From Cognatishimia activa (lineage in GTDB: Bacteria; Pseudomonadota; Alphaproteobacteria; Rhodobacterales; Rhodobacteraceae): DNA of 64,000 bases. A program made the position numbers and the translations under genes. The notes beneath the pieces are model-generated. The model searched no databases. It saw nothing but the letters and a program-made list of their open reading frames with translations, and was not told where the DNA came from. This document shows, in pieces, positions 1 through 9,058 of the stretch (its first letter is position 1; each line of letters begins with the position of its first letter). The DNA lies in contig NZ_CYTO01000003.1 of the NCBI RefSeq assembly GCF_001458335.1, positions 49,991 to 113,990 of the forward strand. Direction: 5' to 3'.

Positions 1-502
1 GAACTTCAACGTGGATGTTGCCGCGCCAGCGATCCATTGACAGTTCTGCATTAAAGGTCTCACCAAGCGACGCATTTGAAGACGCGTTGATGATGCTGAT
101 GGAGGGCCAGTCAGAATCTGTCATGCCAACTCCAGGCACCTTTACGATGCCTGTTGATTGGCGTTTTTTCGAAGGCATGATTGGGCGGACCCACTCAACA
201 AACTTTTCTGCATCCCGATCGGGATCAAAGGTAAGATCCCACAGATCTGGGTGCGAGAGAGTCACGGTGCCTTCGGCCTCGTTGAACTTTGCCGTCAAAG
301 CCATGAGGTGTGGAGAGCTGGCACCGCGTGAGAAATTGATACAGCGGGCCCATTCAGAGCCATCTGCTTTGGTTGCCTCATGTGTCACAGCCCAATGCCG
401 GTCCCAAGGCATGCACTTGCCAACCTCGAGCGCAACGCGCTCAAGGGGCTCTCGTCCATGTGCTTTGATGGGATGACGCCAAAGGGCGGTGACAGATGTC
501 AT
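1..502 (-). CDS. MOSC domain protein, C-terminus cut by the window edge
   Basis: About 167 codons are visible and the gene runs off the left edge. The N-terminus (MTSVTALWRHPIKAHGREPL) is the MOSC N-terminal beta-barrel pattern. A later stretch (MTDSDWPSISIIN, then DRWRGN) matches the start of the MOSC domain, which is related to molybdenum cofactor sulfurase and carries or transfers sulfur or a metal-sulfur ligand. The catalytic cysteine region would lie beyond the edge. The start ATG at 502-500 overlaps the last base of the yidC stop (TAATG), so it is probably translationally coupled to yidC. From memory, roseobacters commonly have a MOSC gene at this position. The substrate cannot be told. 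Confidence 0.85.
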   Translation of the reverse strand, partial: MTSVTALWRHPIKAHGREPLERVALEVGKCMPWDRHWAVTHEATKADGSEWARCINFSRGASSPHLMALTAKFNEAEGTVTLSHPDLWDLTFDPDRDAEKFVEWVRPIMPSKKRQSTGIVKVPGVGMTDSDWPSISIINASSNASLGETFNAELSMDRWRGNIHVEV

Positions 503-2316
503 TACTTCTCTTCCGCTTTGGATTTGCGGTTGAAGCTGGCTTTGATGTTGCCAAACACGTCCGGCTTATAGCCGTGGATGCGCATGATCGAATACTGCTG
601 GATGAAAGTGATCGTGTTGTTGGCGATCCAGTAAACAACCAGGCCAGATGCAAACGTGCCCAGCATGAACATGAAAATCCAAGGCATCCAAGCAAAGATC
701 ATTTGCTGGGTTGGGTCAGTTGGTGCCGGGTTCAGCTTTTGCTGCAGCCACATGGAGACACCCAACAAGATTGGCAGGATACCAAGTGACAGGAAGGCAA
801 AGAGGCCAAGGTCAGGAGCGGCGTAAGGCAAGGCGCCGAACAGGTTGAGGATCGAGCTTGGGTCCGGAGCGGACAGGTCTGTGATCCAACCAACCCAAGG
901 CGCGTGGCGCAGTTCCAGCGTGACGAAGATCACTTTATAGAGCGAGAAGAAGATTGGGATTTGCAGCAGGATTGGCAAACAACCAGCTGCTGGGTTCACT
1001 TTCTCTTTCTTATAAAGCTCCATCATCGCTTGCTGCATTTTCTGGCGGTCGTCGCCCGCTTTTTCCTTCAGCTTCTCCATTTCTGGCTGCAGCTCTTTCA
1101 TCTTCGCCATGGAGGCGTAAGAGCGGTAAGCCAATGGGAACACGATGATTTTGATGATGACGGTCAGAGCAATAATCGCCCAACCCATGTTGCCGATGAT
1201 AGAGTTCAGCCAATGCAGCAGGGCAAAGATTGGTTTTGTCAGGAAGAAGAACCAACCCCAGTCGATACTGTCTAGGAAGCCTAGAACACCACCTGCGTTT
1301 TGGTACTCACGAATGGCAGCCCATTCTTTCGCACCCGCGAATAGTTGAGTTTCAACTGTGGCAGATTGGCCATTGGACAGGCTTTGGGTCGGCAGCACCG
1401 CTTCGGTTTGGTAAATGTCGCGACGCTCATCATATTTAGCGACGGACTTAAATGGGCTTGTCTGATTTGGGATCAGAGTCGCCATCCAATAGTGATCCGT
1501 AAAGCCAATCCAACCAGCTTCAGACACCTGAGTGACTTCCGCTTTTGCACCTTCGGAGGCGTTGAAGTCATAGTCTGCGAGGTCGCCATAGCTCGCCTCG
1601 GTCAGCTCACCGTCAGACATCGCGATCATGCCTTCATGCAAGATGAAGAAGTTCTTTGTGTCCTGTGGTTCGCCATGGCGGGCCAAAATGCCATATGGCG
1701 CCAGCGATACGGTGCCAGCACCGTTATTCAGCACGTTTTGTTTGACAGAGAACATGTAGTTCTCATCCACAGAGATTTCGCGCGTGAATACAAGACCGTT
1801 GCCATTGTCCCAAGTCAATGTAACGGGGTTGGTTTCTGTCAAAGTTCCGCCGGATGGCGCTGTCCAAATGGTGTTTGCGCCCGGAACTTGATCAAGCGAA
1901 AGGCCTGCACCCGGTGCCCAGCCGTAAAGCGCATAGTAGCTGCCTACGGAACCAGTTGGGTTAAACAAGTGAACGATGTCTGAATCCGCATCCAGCGTTT
2001 CGCGGTAATTCTTCAAAGACAGGTCGTCGATCCGTCCGCCTTGCAAGGAAATTGAGCCTTTCAAGCGCGCGGTGTCGATCTTAAGACGCGGCGCATCGGT
2101 GTTTTCCGCGGTTTCGGTCACCGCCGCGGTGGACGCGTTGGATGTGCCGGTTGCAGTTGCAACAGGAGCAGCGGTTGGTGCTGTTTCTGTCGTCGTGACG
2201 GCATTCGGATCTTCGGTGATGACTGGTTCCGGCGGTGGGAAAAAGTAAAACCATCCGATCAGCACAAAGATGCTAAGCACGGTTGCAAGAATGAGGTTCT
2301 TGTTATTGTCGTCCAT
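502..2316 (-). CDS. yidC: Membrane protein insertase YidC
   Basis: YidC inserts and folds inner-membrane proteins, alone or with SecYEG. The 604-residue protein begins MDDNNKN with one N-terminal membrane segment (about residues 8-25). A periplasmic P1 beta domain follows (roughly 90-340), then the conserved 60KD_IMP core with hydrophobic segments, the groove arginine region (YRSYASMAKMK) and the AAGCLPILLQIP motif. An upstream in-frame start at 2385 would add 23 unconserved residues, so I prefer 2316. It lies downstream of rpmH-rnpA-yidD-ttcA in the usual order, with one extra gene (GGDEF/EAL) between. The stop overlaps the MOSC start by one base. Confidence 0.97.
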   Translation of the reverse strand: MDDNNKNLILATVLSIFVLIGWFYFFPPPEPVITEDPNAVTTTETAPTAAPVATATGTSNASTAAVTETAENTDAPRLKIDTARLKGSISLQGGRIDDLSLKNYRETLDADSDIVHLFNPTGSVGSYYALYGWAPGAGLSLDQVPGANTIWTAPSGGTLTETNPVTLTWDNGNGLVFTREISVDENYMFSVKQNVLNNGAGTVSLAPYGILARHGEPQDTKNFFILHEGMIAMSDGELTEASYGDLADYDFNASEGAKAEVTQVSEAGWIGFTDHYWMATLIPNQTSPFKSVAKYDERRDIYQTEAVLPTQSLSNGQSATVETQLFAGAKEWAAIREYQNAGGVLGFLDSIDWGWFFFLTKPIFALLHWLNSIIGNMGWAIIALTVIIKIIVFPLAYRSYASMAKMKELQPEMEKLKEKAGDDRQKMQQAMMELYKKEKVNPAAGCLPILLQIPIFFSLYKVIFVTLELRHAPWVGWITDLSAPDPSSILNLFGALPYAAPDLGLFAFLSLGILPILLGVSMWLQQKLNPAPTDPTQQMIFAWMPWIFMFMLGTFASGLVVYWIANNTITFIQQYSIMRIHGYKPDVFGNIKASFNRKSKAEEK

Positions 2317-2430
2317 TGCGCAGGGCCACCTGTCTGTCTTGGCGCATGCTGTGTGGGTAGACCCATGTCGGGATCGCCGCAGCACGCTGGCTTTATCTGT
2401 TGTCTCACCGGATCCGTTTCAAGCACGAAA

Positions 2431-2446
2431 GGCCCCCAAAGGGGCC
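2431..2446 (-). terminator. Possible weak terminator or hairpin downstream of the GGDEF/EAL gene
   Basis: GGCCCC and GGGGCC pair around a four-base loop. On the minus strand the stem is followed by only three T residues. It lies about 100 bases beyond the GGDEF/EAL stop and 115 bases before the yidC start, so it could end the upstream transcript. The 231-base gap (2317-2547) holds nothing else I can support. Confidence 0.35.
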
Positions 2447-2547
2447 AGTGTTGGATCTGTTCATGGTGGTTCAACAGAGGTAGAGCCCAAAGGTCAAGCG
2501 GATTCCTTGTTTCAAAGGGTCTCAGCCCTCTGAAACCGGTCAAAGAG

Positions 2548-4104
2548 CTACTGAATCCGTAAGACCTGCGGTGCAACCTGTGATGCAGCATGCTCCCGCA
2601 TCCAAGGAATCGTTTGATCAAACGGCATTGGACGCGCGATGCCGTAGCCCTGAACATGACCGCAACCCAGCTGCGTCAACATGGCGTGTTCGCCTGCGGT
2701 CTCGACACCTTCGGCCAGCGTCTCCATCCCAAGCCGTTCCGCCATTGTGACAATGGCCGCCACCAGTTTCTGCTGCTCAGGGTCTTTGTCGACTTTCATC
2801 ACAAATGAACGGTCTATCTTCAGTCGAGAGACTGCGAAGCGACGAATGGAGCTGATAGAGGCATGGCCCGTGCCAAAGTCATCAAGGTCAATGTAGCAAC
2901 CGAGATTTGCCAAGCCATTGACGTTGCGCGCAATGGCGCCGTCAGCTGCATCGGCGATCACCGTTTCCAAGACTTCAATGGCGATCCGATTGGGGGCAAG
3001 GTCGAAGCGATCTAGCTCCCAGTGTATTTTCTCGACGAGCATCGGGTTTCTTAACTCTTCGCCAGCAAAGTTGACGCCGACATGCGGCACCGAAAACCCG
3101 CTTTTCTCCCAGTTCATTTGCGCATGAAGCGCTTGTTTGAGCATGACATCTGCAAGATCTTCTAATTGACCGGTTTCAGTTAGCGTATCCATAAACTCAA
3201 AGGGAGACAGGATCCCACGTTCCGGGTGTTTCCAGCGCGCGAGGGCTTCAAATCCGGTGACGGCACCAGTTTCATTTGAGATTTGAGGTTGATACCAAGC
3301 AATAATCTGATCCAACTTCAGCGCTTTAGCGGCTTCTGAAGAAAGCTTGTTTCGACTTCTTTCTTTTTCGTCGAGGTCAGGTGCATAGGCGCGAATGGAC
3401 CCACCGCTCCGCCGAGCGTCTTCCATCGCCAAGGTTGCGGCCTTAGAGAGGATTTCGAATTTTTTGACTGCGATTTGGTCGCTTCGACAGAACCCAATCG
3501 AGGCTGTGACTCGTACGGTTGTCGCGTCAATCGGCAATGCCATCTCGATGGCTGCCTTCAAGCGAGACGCGAGCTGTACGCAAATTTCCAGATCCAAATG
3601 GCGCACTGGCGTTAGGATAAACATAAACTCGCCATCCCCGATGCGGGTCAACATATCGTCCTCTCGCAGACCGCGTAAGATACGCGACGCAATTGTGCGC
3701 TGGGCTTGTTGACCAGCTGTTTCACCGTATTTGGCTTTGAATTCCGCAAAATTGTCCATCACGACAACAAAACATGCGAGTTCGCGCTGTGTTTCTGCAC
3801 CGTTTGTAAGCCATTTTTCCCCAACTTCGGAAATGACTTCCGGCGGGCGAAGGCCAGTCAAACTATCCGAGGGTGACCGCTTTCTGTTCCTCACAGTGCT
3901 TTTTCGCAAAATGAGGCAGCTGATCCCAAAGGTCACCAACAAAGCGGCAAGAACCAATGGATCATCGCCGATGGCATAGGCGCTTAAGCATAGCGCGCTA
4001 AAGCCGAACCAGAGGATTTCCGGTCTTTGTTGCAGCCATTTTAAACGCGCAAGCGCAGCGTCTTGGTCCATCCGAAATGGAAACCGCATCGCGAGACCTT
4101 TCAT
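2548..4104 (-). CDS. Membrane-anchored GGDEF/EAL protein, probable c-di-GMP phosphodiesterase
   Basis: The 518-residue protein has two hydrophobic segments near the N-terminus (about 30-67), a GGDEF-like domain (about 80-240) and an EAL domain (about 255-510). The GGDEF signature is changed: the site reads RIGDGEF instead of RxGGDEF, so cyclase activity is doubtful. The EAL domain keeps its key signatures: EALARW, ExLE, DDFGTG, KIDRSFV and AEGVET, plus the glutamine near the end. A working phosphodiesterase is therefore likely, perhaps with the GGDEF part acting as a GTP-sensing regulator. It is an unusual neighbour inside the ttcA-yidC block. A second start at 4089 also has a plausible ribosome site (AAAGG); I kept 4104, preceded by GGAAAG. 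Confidence 0.9.
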   Translation of the reverse strand: MKGLAMRFPFRMDQDAALARLKWLQQRPEILWFGFSALCLSAYAIGDDPLVLAALLVTFGISCLILRKSTVRNRKRSPSDSLTGLRPPEVISEVGEKWLTNGAETQRELACFVVVMDNFAEFKAKYGETAGQQAQRTIASRILRGLREDDMLTRIGDGEFMFILTPVRHLDLEICVQLASRLKAAIEMALPIDATTVRVTASIGFCRSDQIAVKKFEILSKAATLAMEDARRSGGSIRAYAPDLDEKERSRNKLSSEAAKALKLDQIIAWYQPQISNETGAVTGFEALARWKHPERGILSPFEFMDTLTETGQLEDLADVMLKQALHAQMNWEKSGFSVPHVGVNFAGEELRNPMLVEKIHWELDRFDLAPNRIAIEVLETVIADAADGAIARNVNGLANLGCYIDLDDFGTGHASISSIRRFAVSRLKIDRSFVMKVDKDPEQQKLVAAIVTMAERLGMETLAEGVETAGEHAMLTQLGCGHVQGYGIARPMPFDQTIPWMREHAASQVAPQVLRIQ

Positions 4105-4170
4105 GAGTTCTTTCCGGCACTTAGGGCCGGTCCGTTTCTCAATGAATAGCTCAGGAGATTAAGCTATCGC

Positions 4171-5043
4171 TTAACGCAGTATCGGAATGTTCTCGTTTTT
4201 TTCGTCTAATTTTAGAGAGTCCCGCTCAAGCCCCAAAAAGTCGAATATTTTCGGGTCAAGCATATGGCTTGGACGAATATTCGTCAGCGCGCGGAACATC
4301 ACTTGGCGGCGACCGGGGCTGTTCTTTTCCCATTGGTCCAGAATTTGTTTGACCTGCTGGCGCTGTAGCCCATCTTGGCTGCCGCAAAGGTCGCAGGGGA
4401 TGATCGGATAATTCATCGCTTTGGCAAATTTTTCGCAATCCTCTTCAGCCACATGGGCGAGGGGGCGATAAACAAACAGGTCCTTGTCTTCATTCACCAA
4501 TTTTGGCGGCATTGTCGCAAGGCGCCCACCGTGGAAGAGGTTCATGAAGAAAGTCTCAAGGATATCATCCCGGTGATGACCTAGCACAACTGCCGAACAG
4601 CCTTCCTCACGCGCGATACGGTAAAGATTTCCGCGGCGTAGTCGCGAACATAGCGCGCAATATGTGCGGCCTGCAGGGACTTTGTCTTTCACAATAGAGT
4701 AGGTGTCTTGATATTCGATGCGATGAGGAACGCCCATTTTTTCGAGAAATGCAGGCAGGACGGTGGCCGGAAAATTTGGTTGGCCTTGGTCGAGGTTGCA
4801 GGCAAGCAAGTCAACGGGCAGTAGCCCGCGCCACTTGAGCTCGTAGAGCACTGCAAGAAGTGTATAACTGTCTTTGCCGCCTGACAGACAAACAAGCCAC
4901 CTCGCATCACGCTCGATCATGCCATATTGTTCGATGGCTTCGCGCGTATGACGAACAATCCGTTTGCGCAGTTTTTTGAAACTGGCAGTGGACGGCGCGC
5001 CGTGAAAGAGCGGGTGAATATCGTCGAGATCTTCGTCAAGCAT
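4171..5043 (-). CDS. ttcA: tRNA 2-thiocytidine(32) biosynthesis protein TtcA
   Basis: TtcA thiolates cytidine-32 of certain tRNAs using ATP and a 4Fe-4S cluster. The sequence shows the PP-loop motif SGGKDS (residues 54-59), the cysteine pair CALC (129-132) and a later PCDLCGSQ motif (cysteines 217 and 220), which together are diagnostic of the TtcA group. I chose the start at 5043 ([13 protein letters not shown]), preceded by AGGGG. The longer reading from 5100 adds 19 residues that do not look conserved. It follows yidD and a small hypothetical gene in the same direction. Confidence 0.95.
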   Translation of the reverse strand: MLDEDLDDIHPLFHGAPSTASFKKLRKRIVRHTREAIEQYGMIERDARWLVCLSGGKDSYTLLAVLYELKWRGLLPVDLLACNLDQGQPNFPATVLPAFLEKMGVPHRIEYQDTYSIVKDKVPAGRTYCALCSRLRRGNLYRIAREEGCSAVVLGHHRDDILETFFMNLFHGGRLATMPPKLVNEDKDLFVYRPLAHVAEEDCEKFAKAMNYPIIPCDLCGSQDGLQRQQVKQILDQWEKNSPGRRQVMFRALTNIRPSHMLDPKIFDFLGLERDSLKLDEKNENIPILR

Positions 5044-5129
5044 AGGGCCCCTATGCCATGTGGGCCGCCATAGGAAAAGAGGCAAAGCGCCCTTTGGCAA
5101 TTGCCTCTTTTCTCCATTTTAAACCGGGT

Positions 5130-5360
5130 TCAGACCTTTTCAGTACCGCCCCGGCGTGATTTTGCGACGATTTCAGGCATGCCGATATCTCGCCTCAAAT
5201 GATTGCTGAGGTGTGAAACGGAGTCCGGTGGCCGGCCTTTGCCTTTGAAGCAGGTCTTAATGATCGCGACCAAAGCCTGCCGACGTCCAAATCTTGCGAC
5301 AAGGTATGAGATTTCAAAGTTGAGCTCTTTTTGAGCGCTGTGAGATGCGATGTGAGTCAT
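5130..5360 (-). CDS. Small hypothetical protein
   Basis: I do not recognise this 76-residue protein (up to 100 residues if the start at 5432 is used). The start at 5360 (MTHIASHSAQ) gives a basic protein with a predicted helical middle. Its tail, with LRRDIGMPE, faintly resembles the end of DUF1127-type small proteins, but the match is too short to name it. It is 86 bases upstream of the ttcA start in the same direction and may share its transcript. Confidence 0.5.
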   Translation of the reverse strand: MTHIASHSAQKELNFEISYLVARFGRRQALVAIIKTCFKGKGRPPDSVSHLSNHLRRDIGMPEIVAKSRRGGTEKV

Positions 5361-5508
5361 GGGTTTATCCAGCCGATTGCGGTCTGGTCCTATGTTGGGT
5401 TGGATGAAGGGATGATCAGAACGAAACGCCATTCCATAGGAATAGTGAGTTGTTTGTTTTTGATCAGGATACGTTCGAAAGAAGAGGCCTAAGCCCCCGG
5501 AGCGGGCA

Positions 5509-5571
5509 TCAATAGAGGCGGTGCAGCCAGCCAGCTCGGATGCGCGTCGGTTTAAATGTACAATATGTCAT
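5509..5571 (-). CDS. Candidate 20-residue small ORF with a strong ribosome-binding site
   Basis: An AAGGAGG sequence seven bases upstream of an ATG (5571) opens a 20-codon ORF (MTYCTFKPTRIRAGWLHRLY) between yidD and the next small gene. The quality of the ribosome site is the only positive evidence; no family is recognised. It could be a real small protein, a leader peptide or the decayed start of a longer gene. The rest of the stretch 5361-5681 shows no other coding signal. Confidence 0.3.
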   Translation of the reverse strand: MTYCTFKPTRIRAGWLHRLY

Positions 5572-5681
5572 GACACGCCTCCTTTTTAGATGTTGAACGT
5601 GCGCGCAATCTAGCAGGAGTTTGTAACAGAAAAAGTACGGAAATCCTGACCCAACAGCTTTGTTGCCCGGGAGGCACAATT

Positions 5682-5966
5682 TTAGGAAGAAGAGCTGTCT
5701 GAATTGCCCTTGGAGTGTGAGCAGTCGCAAGATTTGTCTGGGACTGGGTCATAGCCTTGGCTGCCCAAAGGATGGCATCGCCCGATCCGTTTAAATGTTA
5801 GGAAGAGTCCCTTGATCGGCCCGTGCTTTTGCAATGCTTCAAGAGCATATGCGGAGCAGGTAGGTTGGAAACGACAATTGTGGCCTACCCATGGGCTGAA
5901 TATCAGCCGATATGCGCGGATCGGCAGGGACAATAAGTAGACCAAGGCCGCGGATAAGAAGCTCAT
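5682..5966 (-). CDS. yidD: Membrane protein insertion efficiency factor YidD
   Basis: This 94-residue YidD-family protein has the signature YRLIFSPWVGHNCRFQPTCS, followed by YALEAL and the GRCHPLG motif. YidD is a small inner-face membrane-associated protein that aids YidC-dependent insertion. The start overlaps the rnpA stop by four bases (ATGA), showing translational coupling in the rpmH-rnpA-yidD operon. The C-terminal tail is serine rich and unconserved. Confidence 0.95.
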   Translation of the reverse strand: MSFLSAALVYLLSLPIRAYRLIFSPWVGHNCRFQPTCSAYALEALQKHGPIKGLFLTFKRIGRCHPLGSQGYDPVPDKSCDCSHSKGNSDSSSS

Positions 5967-6418
5967 CTTTTTTGCCGATCTCTTTTTGAATGTGACCTTT
6001 GGTGGGGCGCGTGTACCTTTTTCAATGCAAAGATCAGGTCGCCTTTAAGATCTTCAAAGGGGCGTTCGGCCGTTGTTTCCGCGCGACCAATCAGAACGTA
6101 ATCCCAACCGGGTTTGCCGCGGGTTGTCAGGATCGCGCGCGCCACTTCGCGCATACGTCGCTTTGCGTGGTTGCGTGCGACGGCATTGCCAACTTTTTTT
6201 GAGCAAGTGAAGCCGACGCGAACCGCATCAGGGTCGTCGGTTTCACCGTCCTTGCGCTTGCGCGCTTGTACCATCATGGATCCCACCCCCTGCTTGCGCG
6301 CCCGTGCGGCAAGTAGGAAGTCGGATCGTTTCTTAAGTATCTTCAAACACGACGAAGCCGCCGGAGGGTTGTCCCTTCGGTTGGCAGTGCCATCCAATGG
6401 GGCCTCCGGCGGCGTCAT
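5963..6418 (-). CDS. rnpA: Ribonuclease P protein component
   Basis: This 151-residue basic protein carries the RNase P signature RNHAKRRMRE and an N-terminal LKKRSDFL motif. It binds the M1-type RNA and helps cleave tRNA 5' leaders. About 25 N-terminal residues before the KKRSDFL motif are variable, as I recall from alphaproteobacterial forms. It lies 25 bases downstream of rpmH and overlaps yidD by four bases. Confidence 0.96.
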   Translation of the reverse strand: MTPPEAPLDGTANRRDNPPAASSCLKILKKRSDFLLAARARKQGVGSMMVQARKRKDGETDDPDAVRVGFTCSKKVGNAVARNHAKRRMREVARAILTTRGKPGWDYVLIGRAETTAERPFEDLKGDLIFALKKVHAPHQRSHSKRDRQKR

Positions 6419-6443
6419 GTCTTACTCGCAGTGCAGCTGAGGC

Positions 6444-6578
6444 TTACGCGCTCAGGGACTTACGGCCTTGCGCGCGGCGTGCGTTAATGATCTTGCGACC
6501 CGCTTTTGTTGCCATGCGCGCACGGAAGCCGTGGCGGCGTTTGCGAACCAAGTTCGATGGTTGGTAGGTGCGTTTCAT
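6444..6578 (-). CDS. rpmH: 50S ribosomal protein L34
   Basis: The 44-codon ORF begins [20 protein letters not shown], the universal bL34 sequence, and ends GRKSLSA. It heads the rnpA-yidD group on the minus strand. The 282-base gap upstream (6579-6860), shared with the divergent TVP38 gene, must hold its promoter, but I see no convincing hexamer pair there. Confidence 0.98.
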   Translation of the reverse strand: MKRTYQPSNLVRKRRHGFRARMATKAGRKIINARRAQGRKSLSA

Positions 6579-6860
6579 CGCTCCGTCTCCGTACTATTGT
6601 TAAACGCTCCGCGACTCACATCGGGTGCGTCATCTATTCGAAGCCCGTCTAATAGGGGGGGGATTGGGATAAGTCAAACGCCCAAACCGGGTTTTGCAAC
6701 AAAAAGTCGAACCAAACTCCGGCTTATGTTTCAAAATGGTCATAAAACGGGTCAGATGATCACGGAAGCCGTGAAGATCATCAACGGGCCGTGAAGTCTA
6801 TACCGAAAGATTGCAGTCGTTCGCATCTTGGGGGAAACCAAAGTGGACGAGAGACGAGAA

Positions 6861-7595
6861 ATGACTGATATGACCGAAGCGCCAGAGACTGAACAGAAAA
6901 GTGGATTTGCGAAAAACTTGCCTTTGATTGCCATCTTATTGGTGGCTGTGATCGGAGCGTTCACATTGCGCGACTACCTCAGTTTTGAGGCTCTGCGGGA
7001 CAACCGTGAGGCGCTATTGGGCTTTAGGGATGCCAATTATGGTCTGACGGTCGGTCTCTTTATTTTGGCCTATGTCGTTATTGTCGCCTTCAGCCTACCT
7101 GGGGCCGCGATTGCAACACTGACGGGTGGCTTTCTCTTTGCGACTTTCCCTGGGGCTCTCTTTAACGTCACCGCGGCCACCATCGGCGCTATCCTGATCT
7201 TCCTTGCCGCGAAATGGGGCTTGGGCGAGCGTTTGGCAGCCAAGATGGAAGGCTCTGATGGGGCCGTTAAAAAAATCAAAGACGGTATTGATGAAAACCA
7301 GTGGTCGATGCTGTTCCTGATCCGCCTTGTCCCTGCGGTGCCCTTCTTTGTGGCGAACCTGGTGCCTGCGCTGGTGGGCGTGCCGCTGAGCCGTTTTGCG
7401 ATTTCGACCTTCATTGGGATCATCCCCGGCAGTGTTGTTTACACCTCCGTTGGCGCTGGGCTGGGTGAGGTTTTTGCCCGCGGCGAGACGCCGAACCTTG
7501 GCATCATCTTTGAGCCGCAAATCTTGCTTCCAATCCTCGGGCTATGTGCCTTGGCGGCAATGCCAATCGCCATCAAAGCCATTCGCGGCAAGTAA
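6861..7595 (+). CDS. TVP38/TMEM64 family (VTT domain) membrane protein
   Basis: This integral membrane protein of 244 residues has a first membrane segment near residues 19-37 and further hydrophobic segments through to the end. The VTT/SNARE-associated domain is visible in FSLPGAAIATLTGGFLFA, IRLVPAVPF and IGIIPGSVVY. Members are proposed lipid scramblases or transporters; the role here is unknown. I chose the ATG at 6861 because it follows a purine-rich stretch. A TTG at 6828 would add 11 residues. The downstream flavoprotein starts 12 bases after the stop, so the two are probably co-transcribed. Confidence 0.88.
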   Translation: MTDMTEAPETEQKSGFAKNLPLIAILLVAVIGAFTLRDYLSFEALRDNREALLGFRDANYGLTVGLFILAYVVIVAFSLPGAAIATLTGGFLFATFPGALFNVTAATIGAILIFLAAKWGLGERLAAKMEGSDGAVKKIKDGIDENQWSMLFLIRLVPAVPFFVANLVPALVGVPLSRFAISTFIGIIPGSVVYTSVGAGLGEVFARGETPNLGIIFEPQILLPILGLCALAAMPIAIKAIRGK

Positions 7596-7607
7596 GGAGA
7601 TCGCGTG

Positions 7608-9026
7608 ATGAATAAGATCAAAACAGATTTGCTGGTGATTGGTGCAGGCTCTGGCGGATTGTCCGTCGCTGCAGGGGCCGTGCAAATGGGCGCTGACGTG
7701 ACTCTGCTTGAAGGTCACAAAATGGGCGGTGATTGCCTGAACTTCGGTTGTGTGCCCTCCAAGGCGTTGATCGCATCAGGCAAGGCCGCTTGGGGTCAAA
7801 GCCATGCACAAAAATACGGTGTGGCCGATGTGACGCCAAAGGTCGATTATGCTGCCGCAAAAGATCATGTGGCGGATGTCATTGCCGAGATTGAACCCAA
7901 TGACTCTGTGGAACGCTTTGAAAGCCTCGGCGTGCGTGTCATCACCGAGTATGGCGAGTTCATTTCCCCGACCGAGGTAAAAGCCGGTGACAATGTCATC
8001 ACCGCACGGCGCATTGTGATTTCGACCGGGTCATCGCCATTGGTCCCGCCGATCCCGGGGCTGGACGCTGTTCCCTTTGAAACCAACGAAACCCTGTTTG
8101 AATTGCGCGAACAGCCTGATCATTTGTTGATCATTGGTGGTGGTCCCATTGGTCTTGAGATGGCGCAAGCCCATCGCAGACTGGGGATCAAAGTGACGGT
8201 GATTGAAGGTCTGAAAGCGCTGGGCAAAGATGACCCGGAAATGGCTGCGGTTGTCTTGGAGAACCTACGCGGAGAAGGCATCGAGATTGAAGAAGATGCT
8301 CTGGCGCAGGAAATCCGTGGCAAAGCTGGTGCGATTGAGGTCGAAACCAAAGACGGGCGTGTCTTCAAGGGTACGCATCTGTTGATGGCCGTCGGGCGCA
8401 AACCCAATATCGATAAGCTGAACCTTGAAGCCGCGGGTATCGAGCGCTCACGCACTGGTATCAAAGTTGACGCTGGCATGCGCACCACCAACAAAAAAGT
8501 CTATGCCATTGGTGATGTGGCCGGTGGTCTGCAGTTCACCCATGTGGCGGGCTACCACGCAGGACTTATCATTCGGAATGCGGTTCTGGGTCTGCCTGCA
8601 AAGGAGCGAACCGACCATATCCCTTGGGCCACCTACACGGACCCCGAGCTGGCGCAAGTCGGCCTGACCGAAGCGCAGGCGCGCGAAAAACATGGGGATA
8701 AGCTGGAAGTGGCTCGATTTCACTTCAATCACAATGACCGCGCGATTGCCGAACGTAAAACAGCCGGTCTGATTAAGGTGATGGTCGTTAAGGGCCGCCC
8801 AGTAGGTGCCTCTATCGCAGGCTACCAGGCGGGTGAGCTGATCAACCTTTGGGCCTTGGTTATTGCCAACAAACTGAAGATGAGTGCTGTCGCCAATATG
8901 GTCGCCCCGTACCCAACCGTGGGCGAGCTGAATAAGCGTGCTGCTGGTGCATATTTCTCGCCAAGGCTGTTTGAAAACCCTACAGTCAAACGCGTTGTCA
9001 GATTTGTCCAACGCTGGCTGCCGTAA
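7608..9026 (+). CDS. Mercuric-reductase-like FAD/NAD(P)H disulfide oxidoreductase
   Basis: A class I pyridine-nucleotide disulfide oxidoreductase of 472 residues. FAD motif GAGSGG is near residue 12, redox cysteines are C43 and C48 in CLNFGCVPSK, the NAD(P)H fold begins GGGPIGLE, and a dimerisation domain ends the protein. Near the C-terminus the motif is APYPTVGE. True dihydrolipoyl dehydrogenases have the catalytic histidine in HxHPTxSE, so this is unlikely to be Lpd. It also lacks the C-terminal cysteine pair of MerA, so mercury reduction is not supported. An AAGGAG site precedes both a GTG (7605) and the ATG used here. Its pairing with the TVP38 gene suggests a joint role at the membrane. 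Confidence 0.88.
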   Translation: MNKIKTDLLVIGAGSGGLSVAAGAVQMGADVTLLEGHKMGGDCLNFGCVPSKALIASGKAAWGQSHAQKYGVADVTPKVDYAAAKDHVADVIAEIEPNDSVERFESLGVRVITEYGEFISPTEVKAGDNVITARRIVISTGSSPLVPPIPGLDAVPFETNETLFELREQPDHLLIIGGGPIGLEMAQAHRRLGIKVTVIEGLKALGKDDPEMAAVVLENLRGEGIEIEEDALAQEIRGKAGAIEVETKDGRVFKGTHLLMAVGRKPNIDKLNLEAAGIERSRTGIKVDAGMRTTNKKVYAIGDVAGGLQFTHVAGYHAGLIIRNAVLGLPAKERTDHIPWATYTDPELAQVGLTEAQAREKHGDKLEVARFHFNHNDRAIAERKTAGLIKVMVVKGRPVGASIAGYQAGELINLWALVIANKLKMSAVANMVAPYPTVGELNKRAAGAYFSPRLFENPTVKRVVRFVQRWLP

Positions 9027-9058
9027 CCGGTGAACGACGTAATGATAGGCGAGGGGCC

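Noticed and set aside
2259..2657. 132-codon minus-strand ORF spanning the yidC start
   Set aside because: It overlaps both yidC and the GGDEF/EAL end, shows no family features, and the yidC reading frame explains the sequence.
7608..9026. Annotation as dihydrolipoyl dehydrogenase or mercuric reductase
   Set aside because: The Lpd catalytic histidine motif is replaced by APYPTVGE and the MerA C-terminal cysteine pair is absent. Neither specific activity is supported.
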